Source: Styela clava
Lineage: Eukaryota; Chordata; Ascidiacea; Stolidobranchia; Styelidae
NCBI RefSeq assembly: GCF_964204865.1
Contig: NC_135252.1
Span: 6,035,383-6,099,382 of the forward strand
Length of the DNA stretch: 64,000 nucleotides
Direction of reading: 5' to 3'
Shown here: in pieces, positions 50,701 to 64,000 of the stretch
Position numbering within the stretch: the first letter of the stretch is position 1
Layout of the letters: each line of letters opens with the position of its first letter
Notes under the pieces: generated by a model
Told to the model about the DNA's origin: nothing
Databases searched by the model: none
The model's input: only the letters and a program-made list of their open reading frames with translations
Translations under genes and position numbers: made by a program

Positions 50701-50781
50701 CTGTATCATGCACCTTGTGCTAATTTATGGTTAAATCAGGTTACTCCTATTTTACCACGTTTACAAGTGCCCACTGTGTAG
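47716..50781 (+). CDS. SYNRG: Gamma-synergin (AP-1 gamma-binding EH-domain protein), single exon
   Basis: A single 1021-codon frame. Gamma-synergin binds the gamma-ear of the AP-1 clathrin adaptor at the trans-Golgi network and endosomes. Seen here: a Gln/Asn/Met/Pro-rich N-terminus with a repeated QNQMPHNA; an EH domain at about 206-285 (PSWMI, DTAKLYPIF, LPQDVLGHIWSAANKTTPG); and acidic-Phe gamma-ear motifs DDDFADFQ (333-340), ESFQDFQSF (371-379), DDFGEF (661-666) and VDFDAFDDFES (692-702). A conserved C-terminal domain holds ISWNNLLGF and a Cys/His pattern (CGLC...YHAPCANLWLN), matching the end of vertebrate SYNRG. Length is below human (about 1300), with shorter linkers. ATG 47716 is the first in frame; TTTTTAG near 47645-47653 may be the acceptor of a 5' UTR intron. 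The lack of introns in a 3 kb frame is unusual. Confidence 0.92.
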   Translation: MASIGNRARQNGSAKDLDAKIKESFNISGSTQKASFKFQEPARRTGKRPQHTVYKPSSTSADWNSLALKTDDFITPVHQYNTRPLTMQHGVTNFQQQPNYLMAMNPLTGQASQNQMPHNAHYQNQMPHNAQQQWGPNVQSSAGFTHGNFDSSFEHFKHQPNTNSHSLYYNMPGCMEPSNETRLTNQQVDTGNTPGVKANSYFGQLPSWMINPHEIPIVYKEVIKLCALPNNYADTAKLYPIFVSSQLPQDVLGHIWSAANKTTPGQLTFSEVYIALALIGLAQIGEMNLSVDFVKKLKSAPIPALQCMQKDVRAFVAPTIAPNTPIVSNNIADDDFADFQSVPHVPVSKNHSSSSWGNKSSDLTDESFQDESFQDFQSFTPSITNTNSMMTLDDSNKLSGTFTGQNNAEVKEPNLSSSILFATLPTPPKNTKILNTTNSKPIFENFSVVPPIIPTGNVAENSGKIKPLSLFGDTVVKPLEDSTSKSTGSLRSETLLDNSKFTIPFPSKTSVGDSQKNDSAGDKYSALRDLTSISFSDAKTSEESDTNFDLIGPEPVATGSTLFPIANEPEVKEKPSTPVKEQNQFENEQNLFENFSNFTQTPPIMTSCEPAATDDGLYSLDEPISPLSERRNRNDIKPIPMSPPKSQRFVIPKRISEADSDDFGEFSSGPPPIDDLDIGESDMYHNGNSSLVDFDAFDDFESAQETKKTKDREIKGKHDGTAFSEILVGQSSTEKFTASNTTVDGASNDDTKNTVSEGVWSESISDFSEYKVDDTSIQSIAESNNDTVKKKKMNTTDVNNISGCITRPELSVEMNEGTVEVHQSIEEPKWDRGYEELRAIVESSVRLKPMEIYADHWGRCLVICKDIIASTSNIFAALNSPLVCLEIVNSTRGKDFISCTSEVYGVARRIRKGMESVGLENEDLEMTLKDIEISWNNLLGFCPYTPSVHKTPEHCCTPSGKNSIDVNGADGSSACGLCLLSTSGEWPVGLECGGKLYHAPCANLWLNQVTPILPRLQVPTV

Positions 50782-53432
50782 TTCTCCGGCTCATAACGAT
50801 GGTGGATAATCATTTTTGTCAGCTAATCATCGTTCAGAGTGCATCATTTTTTTTTTATATAAATTAAATACTTGTGAAATAAGCAAATATCAATCTCTGT
50901 TTCTACTATCTACTCTATCGCTCAATATCTAATAGTATACACAATGAAATAAATCTCTTTGATAAAAAGAACTTGCAGGACTGGCTTGTTTCCAAACCTA
51001 ATTTACTAGTGCTTGTTCATGAAAATATTCATCAAATGATTTTTATAGTTTTTTGGTGAGAAATAGTGTGCTGTCGATTTCGTCAAAGTTAATCTGTGTC
51101 TTATGTTTTCTCAACTGTGTTATATTTGTATGCTTCTCAAACTCATGTAGTGAAGTTAGATTTTTTAATAACAGGATATTGTAACAGAAGATACCGTAGG
51201 TATTTATATAACTGCCCGCAATGATTTAGAGTTCAAAATCTATCTAGATTTTAGTTATATGTAATGTTGTAAATTCCAGTGTTAAAATTATTATTCGCAA
51301 ATTTAGTGCTGGTACATAGGATTGATTTTCTTTTATAAATTCGTCATAAGGTAGTAGTTTAAATTTGAATGTCTGAAGTTAGAGATATACATACATACAT
51401 AACAAGTAATAAGAAGTAATAAAGTCTATATGGAATAAATGCAACATAGAACATTTGCCTATTTCACTTCACTTGCAATCCAATTTACATTTAAATAGGT
51501 AGAAAATGTTGTGATATTTGATTATCTGCATCTCAAGTGGTTTGCATGGTTTATATATCAACTTTACCTGATCATTTCTAATAATTGTACTAATGACTAT
51601 GATATATCTGGTGCCATTGTGTAGGCAATTAATGATCTGACAAAAATCCATCCTACAATATTTGAGAATAATATAATCTAAATCAGATATTTTTGTGTGT
51701 GCTTAGAAATTTCATAATATTTCTGCAATTTTCTAACTCTATATAGTATATTTCTTGGTCTAAAATAATATCCCCATAACCGTTCTTCAGTGTTTAGCTG
51801 GTGTTAGATGGCAAGCAAAATACGATATCACCAAACCCAAATATCTCTTTGATAAATTTAATTAGGTATATGTTGGCTGCTATGTTATATATATAAAAAA
51901 ATATATATTTACCATTAAATGCAACGGTTAATTACATTCAAATAAGGTGCCAGGACTCTCCTTGTGGACCACGTTCCCCCTATTGAAACAGTCTTGATTG
52001 ACAATTTTAACTGCGTTAATTGCAAATGTGGTATCGCATATAACTTTTATTTTATGTTCCAACTTTTTCTCTATTTTATTTTTATCCATCTTGTGCTTCC
52101 ATGTATTCGAGGTATGTGTGGAAGTTTTGTTGATTTTGAACCACCAATCAGATCAAAGCTTCAGCACTGAGCTAACTAGGTCAGTTTGTCAGATGGGCAT
52201 TGTTACTTTGTTTCATACTCAACCGAGAAGTGATAACTATGAGCAATTAGAAGTCTATGTGACTAAGACTTCTGAGATATAACCCACAAAAACTTGGTAA
52301 ATATTTTGATGGCAGGTTCTGTTTTTGTTTTATGAACAATTGCAAATATGTTAGTGCAATTTGTTACCTCTGATTGTTATCACCCATTCACCATGCTCAA
52401 TCTTTTCATTAATATTTGTTTGGCCGTGTGCTTCTTATGAAATGTATAGTGCAATATATTATAAATAAAGTAAAATGTTCAAAGAAACCATTTTAAATGC
52501 ATTTTGTCTCAGCGGGATATCGAGTAAACTGTTTTTATTATTTTGTAAACCACCGGTGTTTACAAATCGGATGACTCATTTAGTGCAGTAGAGTGACACA
52601 GTTTTTGTGATTCCCAAAGGAATAACGTCATCGCATTCAATAATCTTATTGTTTTTCGTCGAGGAAAGGCATGACACAATGGCATCTGTAATCCGTGCCG
52701 ATTATTCCGCCGATGGGTGTTTGTGATGGCCATGATTGGATTCTTACACGGAGCCTTCTTCGTAGTAAAGATGTGATTGTTAGTAAGGGTATTTTATTCG
52801 TTATATAAAACCCCTCGCTTTATTTGTTCCCTGAAGAATAAATATGAAATCATGTTTTATGATGGATGTTTAATTATCGCTAATACCGTGCTTGCCAAGT
52901 CTTCGTCTCACAGTTTCGATTCAAGTATATGAAGTATTAACAATAATTTATTTTGCCGCGAAAACGGCATCAGCTTGCTGTGAAAACTTGCCTGCGTTAT
53001 ATTTACCGTTTGAAAGGTTAAAAAATTAAATAAGACGATTAGCTGAATTCGAAAAAAAAACTCCCCCTCCAATCTTGAAAACAAAATAAGCTAATTCAAA
53101 ATAATTGAACAGCTTTTATCGCCATAATGGCCATTTACTGTAATGAATTTCGAAAAGATATGATAATATAGATATGCACCTATAATTTACCTAAGCAACA
53201 AAGGATATAAGAATTATAATATTTTTTACTACTTCGAATCTCTTTCATCGTAGAACCGTTAATTTGAAATTGGTCCATGCTCCCCTTCTTATACGTATCT
53301 TGCTTGTGAGAGTGAAACAAAAATTTCGTATTTCCCGCAATTTACAAAAAAAATTATAATACAGTAATTTTTACTCCGTGAAAACCCTACTGTTAGGTCA
53401 TAATGAATTCTTTGCGATGTCATTGCCCAAAG
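50782..53432. other. SYNRG 3' UTR and intergenic DNA
   Basis: Follows the SYNRG stop. An AATAAA at about 50949 is a plausible proximal poly(A) signal; further AATAAA motifs occur near 51435 and 52465. Frames at 51964-52170 and 51998-52282 overlap each other and resemble no protein. No other feature seen. Confidence 0.4.
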
Positions 53433-53885
53433 AGGGGCGGGTCGGCAACCTGCCCGCGACTCTTCACTGAATTATAGTAACAAAACAGCTGTTTTGACGA
53501 TCATATTCTTTACGTAACAGACTTTATTGCTGAGACGCACGTGTAGACTAAATGATATTAGAACCTAACAAGTATATAATTCACAATTACTCATTTAATG
53601 AGTCTATAATTTAAATATAATTAGACAAATGGCAACAAAACGCAGAAAAGTTGATGCTGAGTGCAAAGGGTTCAATGGCGCCGAAAATATTCAAATGGAA
53701 TTTTTTGAGATGCAGTGCAATGGGGAAATAAATCGATATTCCATTCGAGAGATGTATCACTACTTGATTTTCATTAAAAAAAGTATCATCTGTTCGGTTT
53801 TAAACTTTCTAAAAATATGTGCGGCCGCCAATGACTTGCAACCCTAAATTTTGGCCCGCGAGCGACAAAAGGTTGCCGACCCCTG
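53433..53885 (+). mobile_element. ~450 bp hAT derivative keeping the transposase start
   Basis: Right end (reversed) CAGGGGTCGGCAACC; left end AGGGGCGGGTCGGCAACC, somewhat decayed. Flanks GCCCAAAG and CCGTAAAG agree at 5 of 8 positions. Inside, 53629 begins MATKRRKVDAEC, a typical start for GTF2IRD2/ZBED5-like hAT transposases, running out into non-homologous codons. The copy at 62607-63054 is the same element in inverse orientation. Confidence 0.75.
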
Positions 53886-54379
53886 CCGTAAAGCCTCTCA
53901 TCATCTAAATCCCGCCCTGGCTACAGCTCATCTCGGGCAAATTTTCTTGGCCCCATATTCTTTACCATGTTTCAACAACAGCGTGAACCCCAACAAATCA
54001 ATCACTTCTTATATGTAATATGGATTAATCCCTAATAACGATTATCGCGCATGGTTGGATATTACATTGTACAGAGATACCCCCTTCAGCACGATACCGA
54101 CGTTCACTAGTTATTGCTTCCAATCCAAAATCCCTCTGCCGTATGGTAAGCTAATTGCAGGATATTTCACCACTACTTTCACAAGTTCAGAAGAACAAGG
54201 AATTGTGTGCGTAATCGACAATTGCCTCCCATCAAGACTGGAGATGTAGCGATACCAGTTTATTTCGTCGATACCTATTACCAAAAAAAAATAAAAATCC
54301 GATACCTATTTGTAATTATCACTTTAGTGTGTACGGGTTAAAACAGTAGTCTGCGAGCATTATGAAACACGAAATGGAC
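53886..54379. other. Intergenic, nothing recognised
   Basis: A short open frame at 54055-54249 has no family resemblance. No repeat boundary is supported. Confidence 0.35.
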
Positions 54380-54755
54380 CTATGGATCGTTTTTTATTAC
54401 GTTGTTGTTCTTATTGATATTTTTTTTGTCCCGCATGAAAAAACCGCTTTTCTCATTATTTACTGGGCCAATTTTTTTGAAATGTTCAGTGGTTAAAGAT
54501 TGTATTTTTCGCTAGAAGGCTATTTTATTTATTTCATACTTTCTGTGGGCTCTATGTGATTTGTTTTTCACTTTGAAATTTTGTGTGATGACCTCTTGAA
54601 AATCGATACAAACATTTGTAGCGTTTCTTCGATCTTTCTCGTGCTAGGCGAAAGTCGGAAGTTTTTTTTACGGTAACGGTACTGAAAAGGATGCAGCCTA
54701 CTACTGCTTCGCTTTGGTCTTCGTGTTCATATATTCGAGCATCGCTCTCTTGTTT
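54380..54755 (+). repeat. Dispersed repeat family B, copy 2
   Basis: Counterpart of 35000-35345, same orientation, with shared blocks GCATGAAAAAA, GATGACCTCTTGA, AAAGTCGGAAGTTTTTTT, ACGGTA and GAGCATCGCTCTCTTG. Diverged, non-coding. Confidence 0.7.
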
Positions 54756-55015
54756 CTAGTAGTGCATGTAATATCAGCTTGGGAATAATAATTTCTAAGA
54801 ACCTAAGGAATTGATGTTTGTGATCTAGATTAGATGCATTAATCGATTCAGGCGCTAGTAATCTCGGTGTTCGATTAGTAAACTCGTAGCGGTTTGGCTA
54901 TACTATAGATGGTAAAATAAAGAAATGTTCATTAAACTAATCGTAAATATATACTACTACGAACTAATGCATTGTGTTGCGTGCGTATAGGTGTTTGTGC
55001 CAATAGGATGTCATC

Positions 55016-55953
55016 TTTTGTATTTTACACATTGGAAAATCCACCAATGTTTGATTGATATTTTTCGACATAATTAGGCCTACCATGTGAAATTCAAAAT
55101 GTTGATATAAAATTTTGGGAGTGAAAATAGCCAAATAAGTTGAGTCAATTTGTCTGATGAATGGCTAAACACAGGTAAGAATCCTGTTCCCGTTTCTACT
55201 CGCGGGGATAGAGACGGGCGTGGCTTACAGTTAACGAAGTGAATACCGAGAACATGATCCCATCATGGCAGATAATGATTTCAACATCATATGAAAATGT
55301 AATCTTGTGTTAAGCGAATGTAAAAATATCCACCAACAATATACCCTACCCTAAGACTTTTTTGAATAAATCGTATGTAACTATGTACCTGTCGCGTGCG
55401 ATACCGATTATGCAACTCAACTGTTCAGTGGCGATAAACGAAATTAATAATTGACAGAAGTTATGCAAGAGATGTGGACAAACATTCTGTAAATGACGGG
55501 TAACATTTTACAATCGTGACCAAATATGGAGTTGCAACGAATACGCACCAGCTTTCAACTTCTATATTTATTTTCGTTTACATTAGGACCAACTACGGCC
55601 CGAAATAGAAGCATTATTTGGAATAATTTGTGCCAACGTCTTAATAGAGATGTACCGATGTATCTGTAATATCGGCCAATTTTCCGGTAATGTTGAAATT
55701 ATTTTTGCATGAAAGGATTATGTTCGTGGTATTTGTCTCGTTAATTCGGAGCCATGCTCGTCCCCACCCTCGCGAGTATGAACGGGAACAGGATTCTGAC
55801 CTGTTTTTAGCTATGTATCAGTCAAATTAGCTTAACTAATTTGGCTATTTTCGCTGCCAAATTTTCACATCGACATTTTTAATATAGCATGGTGATTATT
55901 TAGAAGTATATCTATCGAATATTAGTGGATTTTCCAATGTGTAAAATACAAAA
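55016..55953. mobile_element. ~940 bp foldback-type element with ~240 bp inverted arms
   Basis: Left arm begins TTTTGTATTTTACACATTGG and the right arm, reversed, begins the same way. Both then share AAAATCCAC.AAT, AAATAGCCAAAT, GAATCCTGTTCCCGTT, ACTCGCG and ACGAG.C/GGGCGTGGCT in order. The arms are diverged and the interior is non-coding. No clear target duplication is visible, so the outer limits are approximate. 16150-16190 carries a related end (GATTTTCCAATTTGTAAAAT). Confidence 0.7.
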
Positions 55954-56547
55954 TCCCGCGCACGTGACTCAATGTTTGATAGGTCAAGTAAACATTTATT
56001 TACTTCACCATTTATAAAAGCAAAGCCCTACCAGTTTTCTTCCGAGCTGGAACATCTTTTTCAACCTAAAATAATGTGCACTATTAACAATGCTCAAGAC
56101 TATTTTGTTTTAACCTGTCCGCCCTGCACACTGCAGGTAATAATTACATAGTAACGAAATACCGGCATCGGCTTTTGAAAATAGCGGCCTATGGGTATCG
56201 CCATTCAAACTGCTACCACGTCTTCACACCAGATCATCCCACGATAGGGGCCCACGTACATCACAACTGGCGGCACCTGTCGAACACATGTATGGAAACT
56301 TAATGACACCCCCCCCCCCAACACAGTTTCTACGAAAAACAAGTCAAACGTAATGTGTAATGTATATATTTAGTTGTGTGTCAGCAGAGTTACACAGAAT
56401 CGATCTGGTGGAATGATACCGTAGGAATGCGTCTAATGTTTATTCGAATTGCATAACAGCGCATTTACATTTGTCGCAGATGTACTTATGACATCCGCAT
56501 AGGGTCAAAGTGGGACTGATACTAGCAATAGAAATAAAAATAAACAC
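55954..56547 (-). other. 3' UTR of actin gene 1 and intergenic DNA
   Basis: Immediately downstream (leftward) of the actin 1 stop codon. TTTATT at 56439-56444 is AATAAA on the coding strand, about 105 bp past the stop, and is the likely poly(A) signal. Nothing else recognised apart from a C-run near 56311-56320. Confidence 0.5.
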
Positions 56548-58068
<1,521 letters not shown>

Positions 58069-58885
58069 TTATTAACAGTTGAGTTACCGAATTAGTTAAA
58101 TTAAAGTTGATTCTAATGAACAATTTATAAAAAAAATGTCAAATGCTTGTTCATCTCAAGACAGAAATATTAAGAGAAAAACCTTGGAAGAGTTAATAAA
58201 CTAGTTAATTGTTACCGAAAGCGATGCTCATTTGACAATGTACAATATACCTTTTTAGTGAACGTCCGCACGTAAGTGTACATGAAAAGAAAATATGAAT
58301 TTCAAATACACAATCGAAAACACCACCGTATGCAACGGCTACCTCTTTCAGATGGAGTAGCGGGAACGCCCGACCACGACGTACCAGGTAGACCTTCCGT
58401 CTCGTATTTCCTTTTTTCGTATCTCGGGAGTTTTGTTTTTTTCTTTTATTTCCGTCGCACCTCGTCACGGCCCATATACGGTGAGATCGTTATCCATATT
58501 AGGGAACGTCGAGCACAATGCGAGAGAAATAACGGCGGAGAAACAACGAGAGTCGCCGACTTTTCGTACAAGTAAAATTTGCCGCGCCCAATTTACGACT
58601 TGTATAGGTTTATCGAGTTGAGTCGCATTAGTTGAGAGGCAGCTTTTAAAAAGTGACCTTGATCCCTGTTTAGTTTTAGGTTTATCTATAAAGAGAGCGA
58701 TCTACGAGACTTTCACCTTAGTTTAGTCTAAGCATATTACTTCGATACCTCCCCTTCTACAAACTAAGGTCAGAAACACAAACGTCGCGTCCGGTGGTCA
58801 ATGAGCAACTACCAGCTTGTATCTAAGCCGGATAATAAATATACCTCGAATCGTAATACGTCACATTGTAAAAACCGCCTATCTT

Positions 58886-58895
58886 CCTTATTTGG
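58886..58895 (-). promoter_or_regulatory. CArG box (SRF site), actin 1 side
   Basis: CCTTATTTGG, an exact CC(A/T)6GG serum response factor site; actin genes are classical SRF targets. It lies 824 bp from the actin 1 start codon and shares the extended context CCTTATTTGGCGTG with the other box. Confidence 0.75.
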
Positions 58896-59537
58896 CGTGC
58901 TACGAAATTGAAAATGTAAGCTCCAAACGAAAAAGAAAGAAAAAAAAAGATCGCTGCGGATGCTATCATCTTCAATGTTACAGTACGCCGTTAATGCAAT
59001 AAAGTGCAGTTTAACGTAGTATTGCCCAAAATGGCGCACTGAAAAGATATTAATTACAACAATGTACCAGATGTTGAGTTCTTCTTACATATGTAAAATC
59101 TTTGTTCAATTACACATTCCAATGTGACGAAATGAAATGTATGTCACCCACACTTCCAGCATTTATATAAACAACTTTACTGTACATGTAAACTGAAACC
59201 ATATATAGCCACGCAATAACAACCTTTTAATAATCAGCACTGTGCCATGGATCAGTGGCCCCAAAGCGTGGCCTGTGCTACATCAACTAACTTAGTGAGC
59301 AATAAGTTGCGACTTGAAGCGGACTTAATCCAAGGCTTAGTTGTTTGGTGACATGTTCGGGGCGAAAGTTGGTATCTCATTGTGAAATACATTGGTGAAT
59401 TTACTGTTCATTACTATTAACAATTGGTCAACGAAAGAAAAACGCTCTCTCAATTTGCTTCTCGGTCGTTGGGCGTTGTGTAGGGCTTTTCTCTCACGCC
59501 CTCCTTTTGTTGTTCAATCACATGTGCCGGCACATGC

Positions 59538-59547
59538 CCTTATTTGG
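59538..59547 (+). promoter_or_regulatory. CArG box (SRF site), actin 2 side
   Basis: CCTTATTTGGCGTG again, followed by TCACGATATTGACG (the other box continues CTACGAAATTGAAA). About 1.05 kb upstream of the actin 2 start codon; if the first intron lies in the 5' UTR, this would be close to its transcription start. Confidence 0.75.
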
Positions 59548-60555
59548 CGTGTCACGATATTGACGCGCAATCGGGCGAGGCGGACTTTTCGTAGTTGTAC
59601 CAGGATATACGGCTAGAGCGGCGCATAGTTTACACAGTGACGTGTTGCAGGTATTGAAAGCAGGGTGATTTCATCTTGGGAAATTCTTTTGTAAGTTTAT
59701 TGTCTTGTACGCCTTGATGGATTTATTCCATATGTGTTGATAATGCCAGCAAGAACATGCTAAAAGTCAGTTTGTTATCTCATTTCTACCAAACATTGCG
59801 TTTTTGTTTTATCCGACAATGTGCCTGCAGCGTCATATGCCCCGCGGGTTTAAAATGGCCTCACGCCCATGCCCAAATGACGGATCTGATGGGAGAGAGA
59901 GTATGTGATGATTTGTCGTCGTTTCCTTTTATGGAAAGTAAACCAAGCGTCTTTTCGTAATCATTCAAGCAAAACGGTTGACGGGACCTGCCCGAGAAGC
60001 CGTTGTAAGCATGTCTGAGCAACGCAGGTATTTTCGCTCACAAGTATGTTATTTGATCTCACCTCATCTTGTAGTAGACTCAAGACGAGCAACCCAATAA
60101 GATTCACGTTCAAAGACAATGCTTTCTCCAACATCCTAAAACTAAAAAAGTTGAAAAAAGACCAGAGGATAATTGGTTTATGATTTCCAATTCGGTAAAC
60201 GTTGGCCACACAAGCCTATAAGAAATTTAGTTGAATCAATAAATATTCAGAGACTTCACTTGTAATCCACAGCTGCCGGTTCGCAGTAATGTGATTCCTA
60301 CCAGTCAGTAGAATTCTTTATTACAACGCGTTTGTCGTTTTCGTTTTTTCAAATAACTGTAGTTGGGTGTAATTTGAATTTTCTTTTGAACAGTGTAAAA
60401 GTTGATGATTTGTGTTCGTAATTGGCGCGCAGTTCTAGAGGGTTCCACGGTTGTTCATACCTCCAGACCTCACTTTGAAGTGTTACCACCGTTTGCTAGT
60501 TGGCATTGCTTATGAAATCTGACTGAAAAATTCTGTATCCTCAATTTTTAGGTAG

Positions 60556-63998
<3,443 letters not shown>

Positions 63999-64000
63999 CT

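Noticed and set aside
53629-53847. MATKRRKVDAEC frame as a host gene
   Set aside because: It is the decayed transposase start of a hAT derivative, repeated inside the actin 2 intron, with no continuation into a BED or catalytic domain.

Overview
This is a 64 kb stretch of an AT-rich animal genome. Its genes are spliced with GT-AG introns, it carries many DNA transposons, and it has tRNA-derived SINEs. The gene set is chordate-like or deuterostome-like: MBOAT7, HDAC11, gamma-synergin, a CBM2-GH9 cellulase, and two cytoplasmic-type actins whose introns fall at codons 41/42, 150 and 204. My best guess is a tunicate (ascidian). That is an inference from gene content and compactness, and another invertebrate deuterostome is not excluded.

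Layout, left to right. 1-620: edge of a decayed hAT/ZMYM1-like transposase. 2335-8370 (-): a complete ten-exon MBOAT7-type lysophospholipid acyltransferase, with a hAT element abutting its 5' end. 9563-12826 (-): two tandem, intronless HDAC11 paralogs, one of which has lost the catalytic tyrosine. 13360-23812: a transposon-dense block holding two SINEs, a hAT with transposase relics, a 4.9 kb foldback element whose arms are inverted arrays of a ~370 bp satellite, and a 1.8 kb hAT with a perfect 8 bp target duplication. 24080-31022 (+): a four-exon gene for an acidic, apparently disordered protein that I do not recognise; its introns carry a foldback mariner, a 192 bp inverted-repeat element and a SINE. 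35812-42781 (-): a 14-exon secreted GH9 endoglucanase with an N-terminal CBM2 and a GPI-type C-terminus. 47716-50781 (+): a single-exon gamma-synergin (SYNRG). 56548-63998: two full-length actin genes arranged head to head around a 2.5 kb intergenic region with two identical CArG boxes.

The genes belong to unrelated housekeeping or cell-surface functions (phosphatidylinositol remodelling, lysine deacylation, AP-1 vesicle traffic, cellulose hydrolysis, cytoskeleton), so no shared pathway is implied. The only gene-to-gene organisation I can support is the HDAC11 tandem duplication and the divergent actin pair.

Exon boundaries were placed by hand from splice consensus, reading frame and family alignment. 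Each multi-exon model closes exactly in frame: 463, 274, 757, 375 and 375 residues. The strongest novelty is in the mobile DNA: the inverted-satellite foldback element, the symmetrised mariner, and several hAT derivatives with recognisable target duplications.
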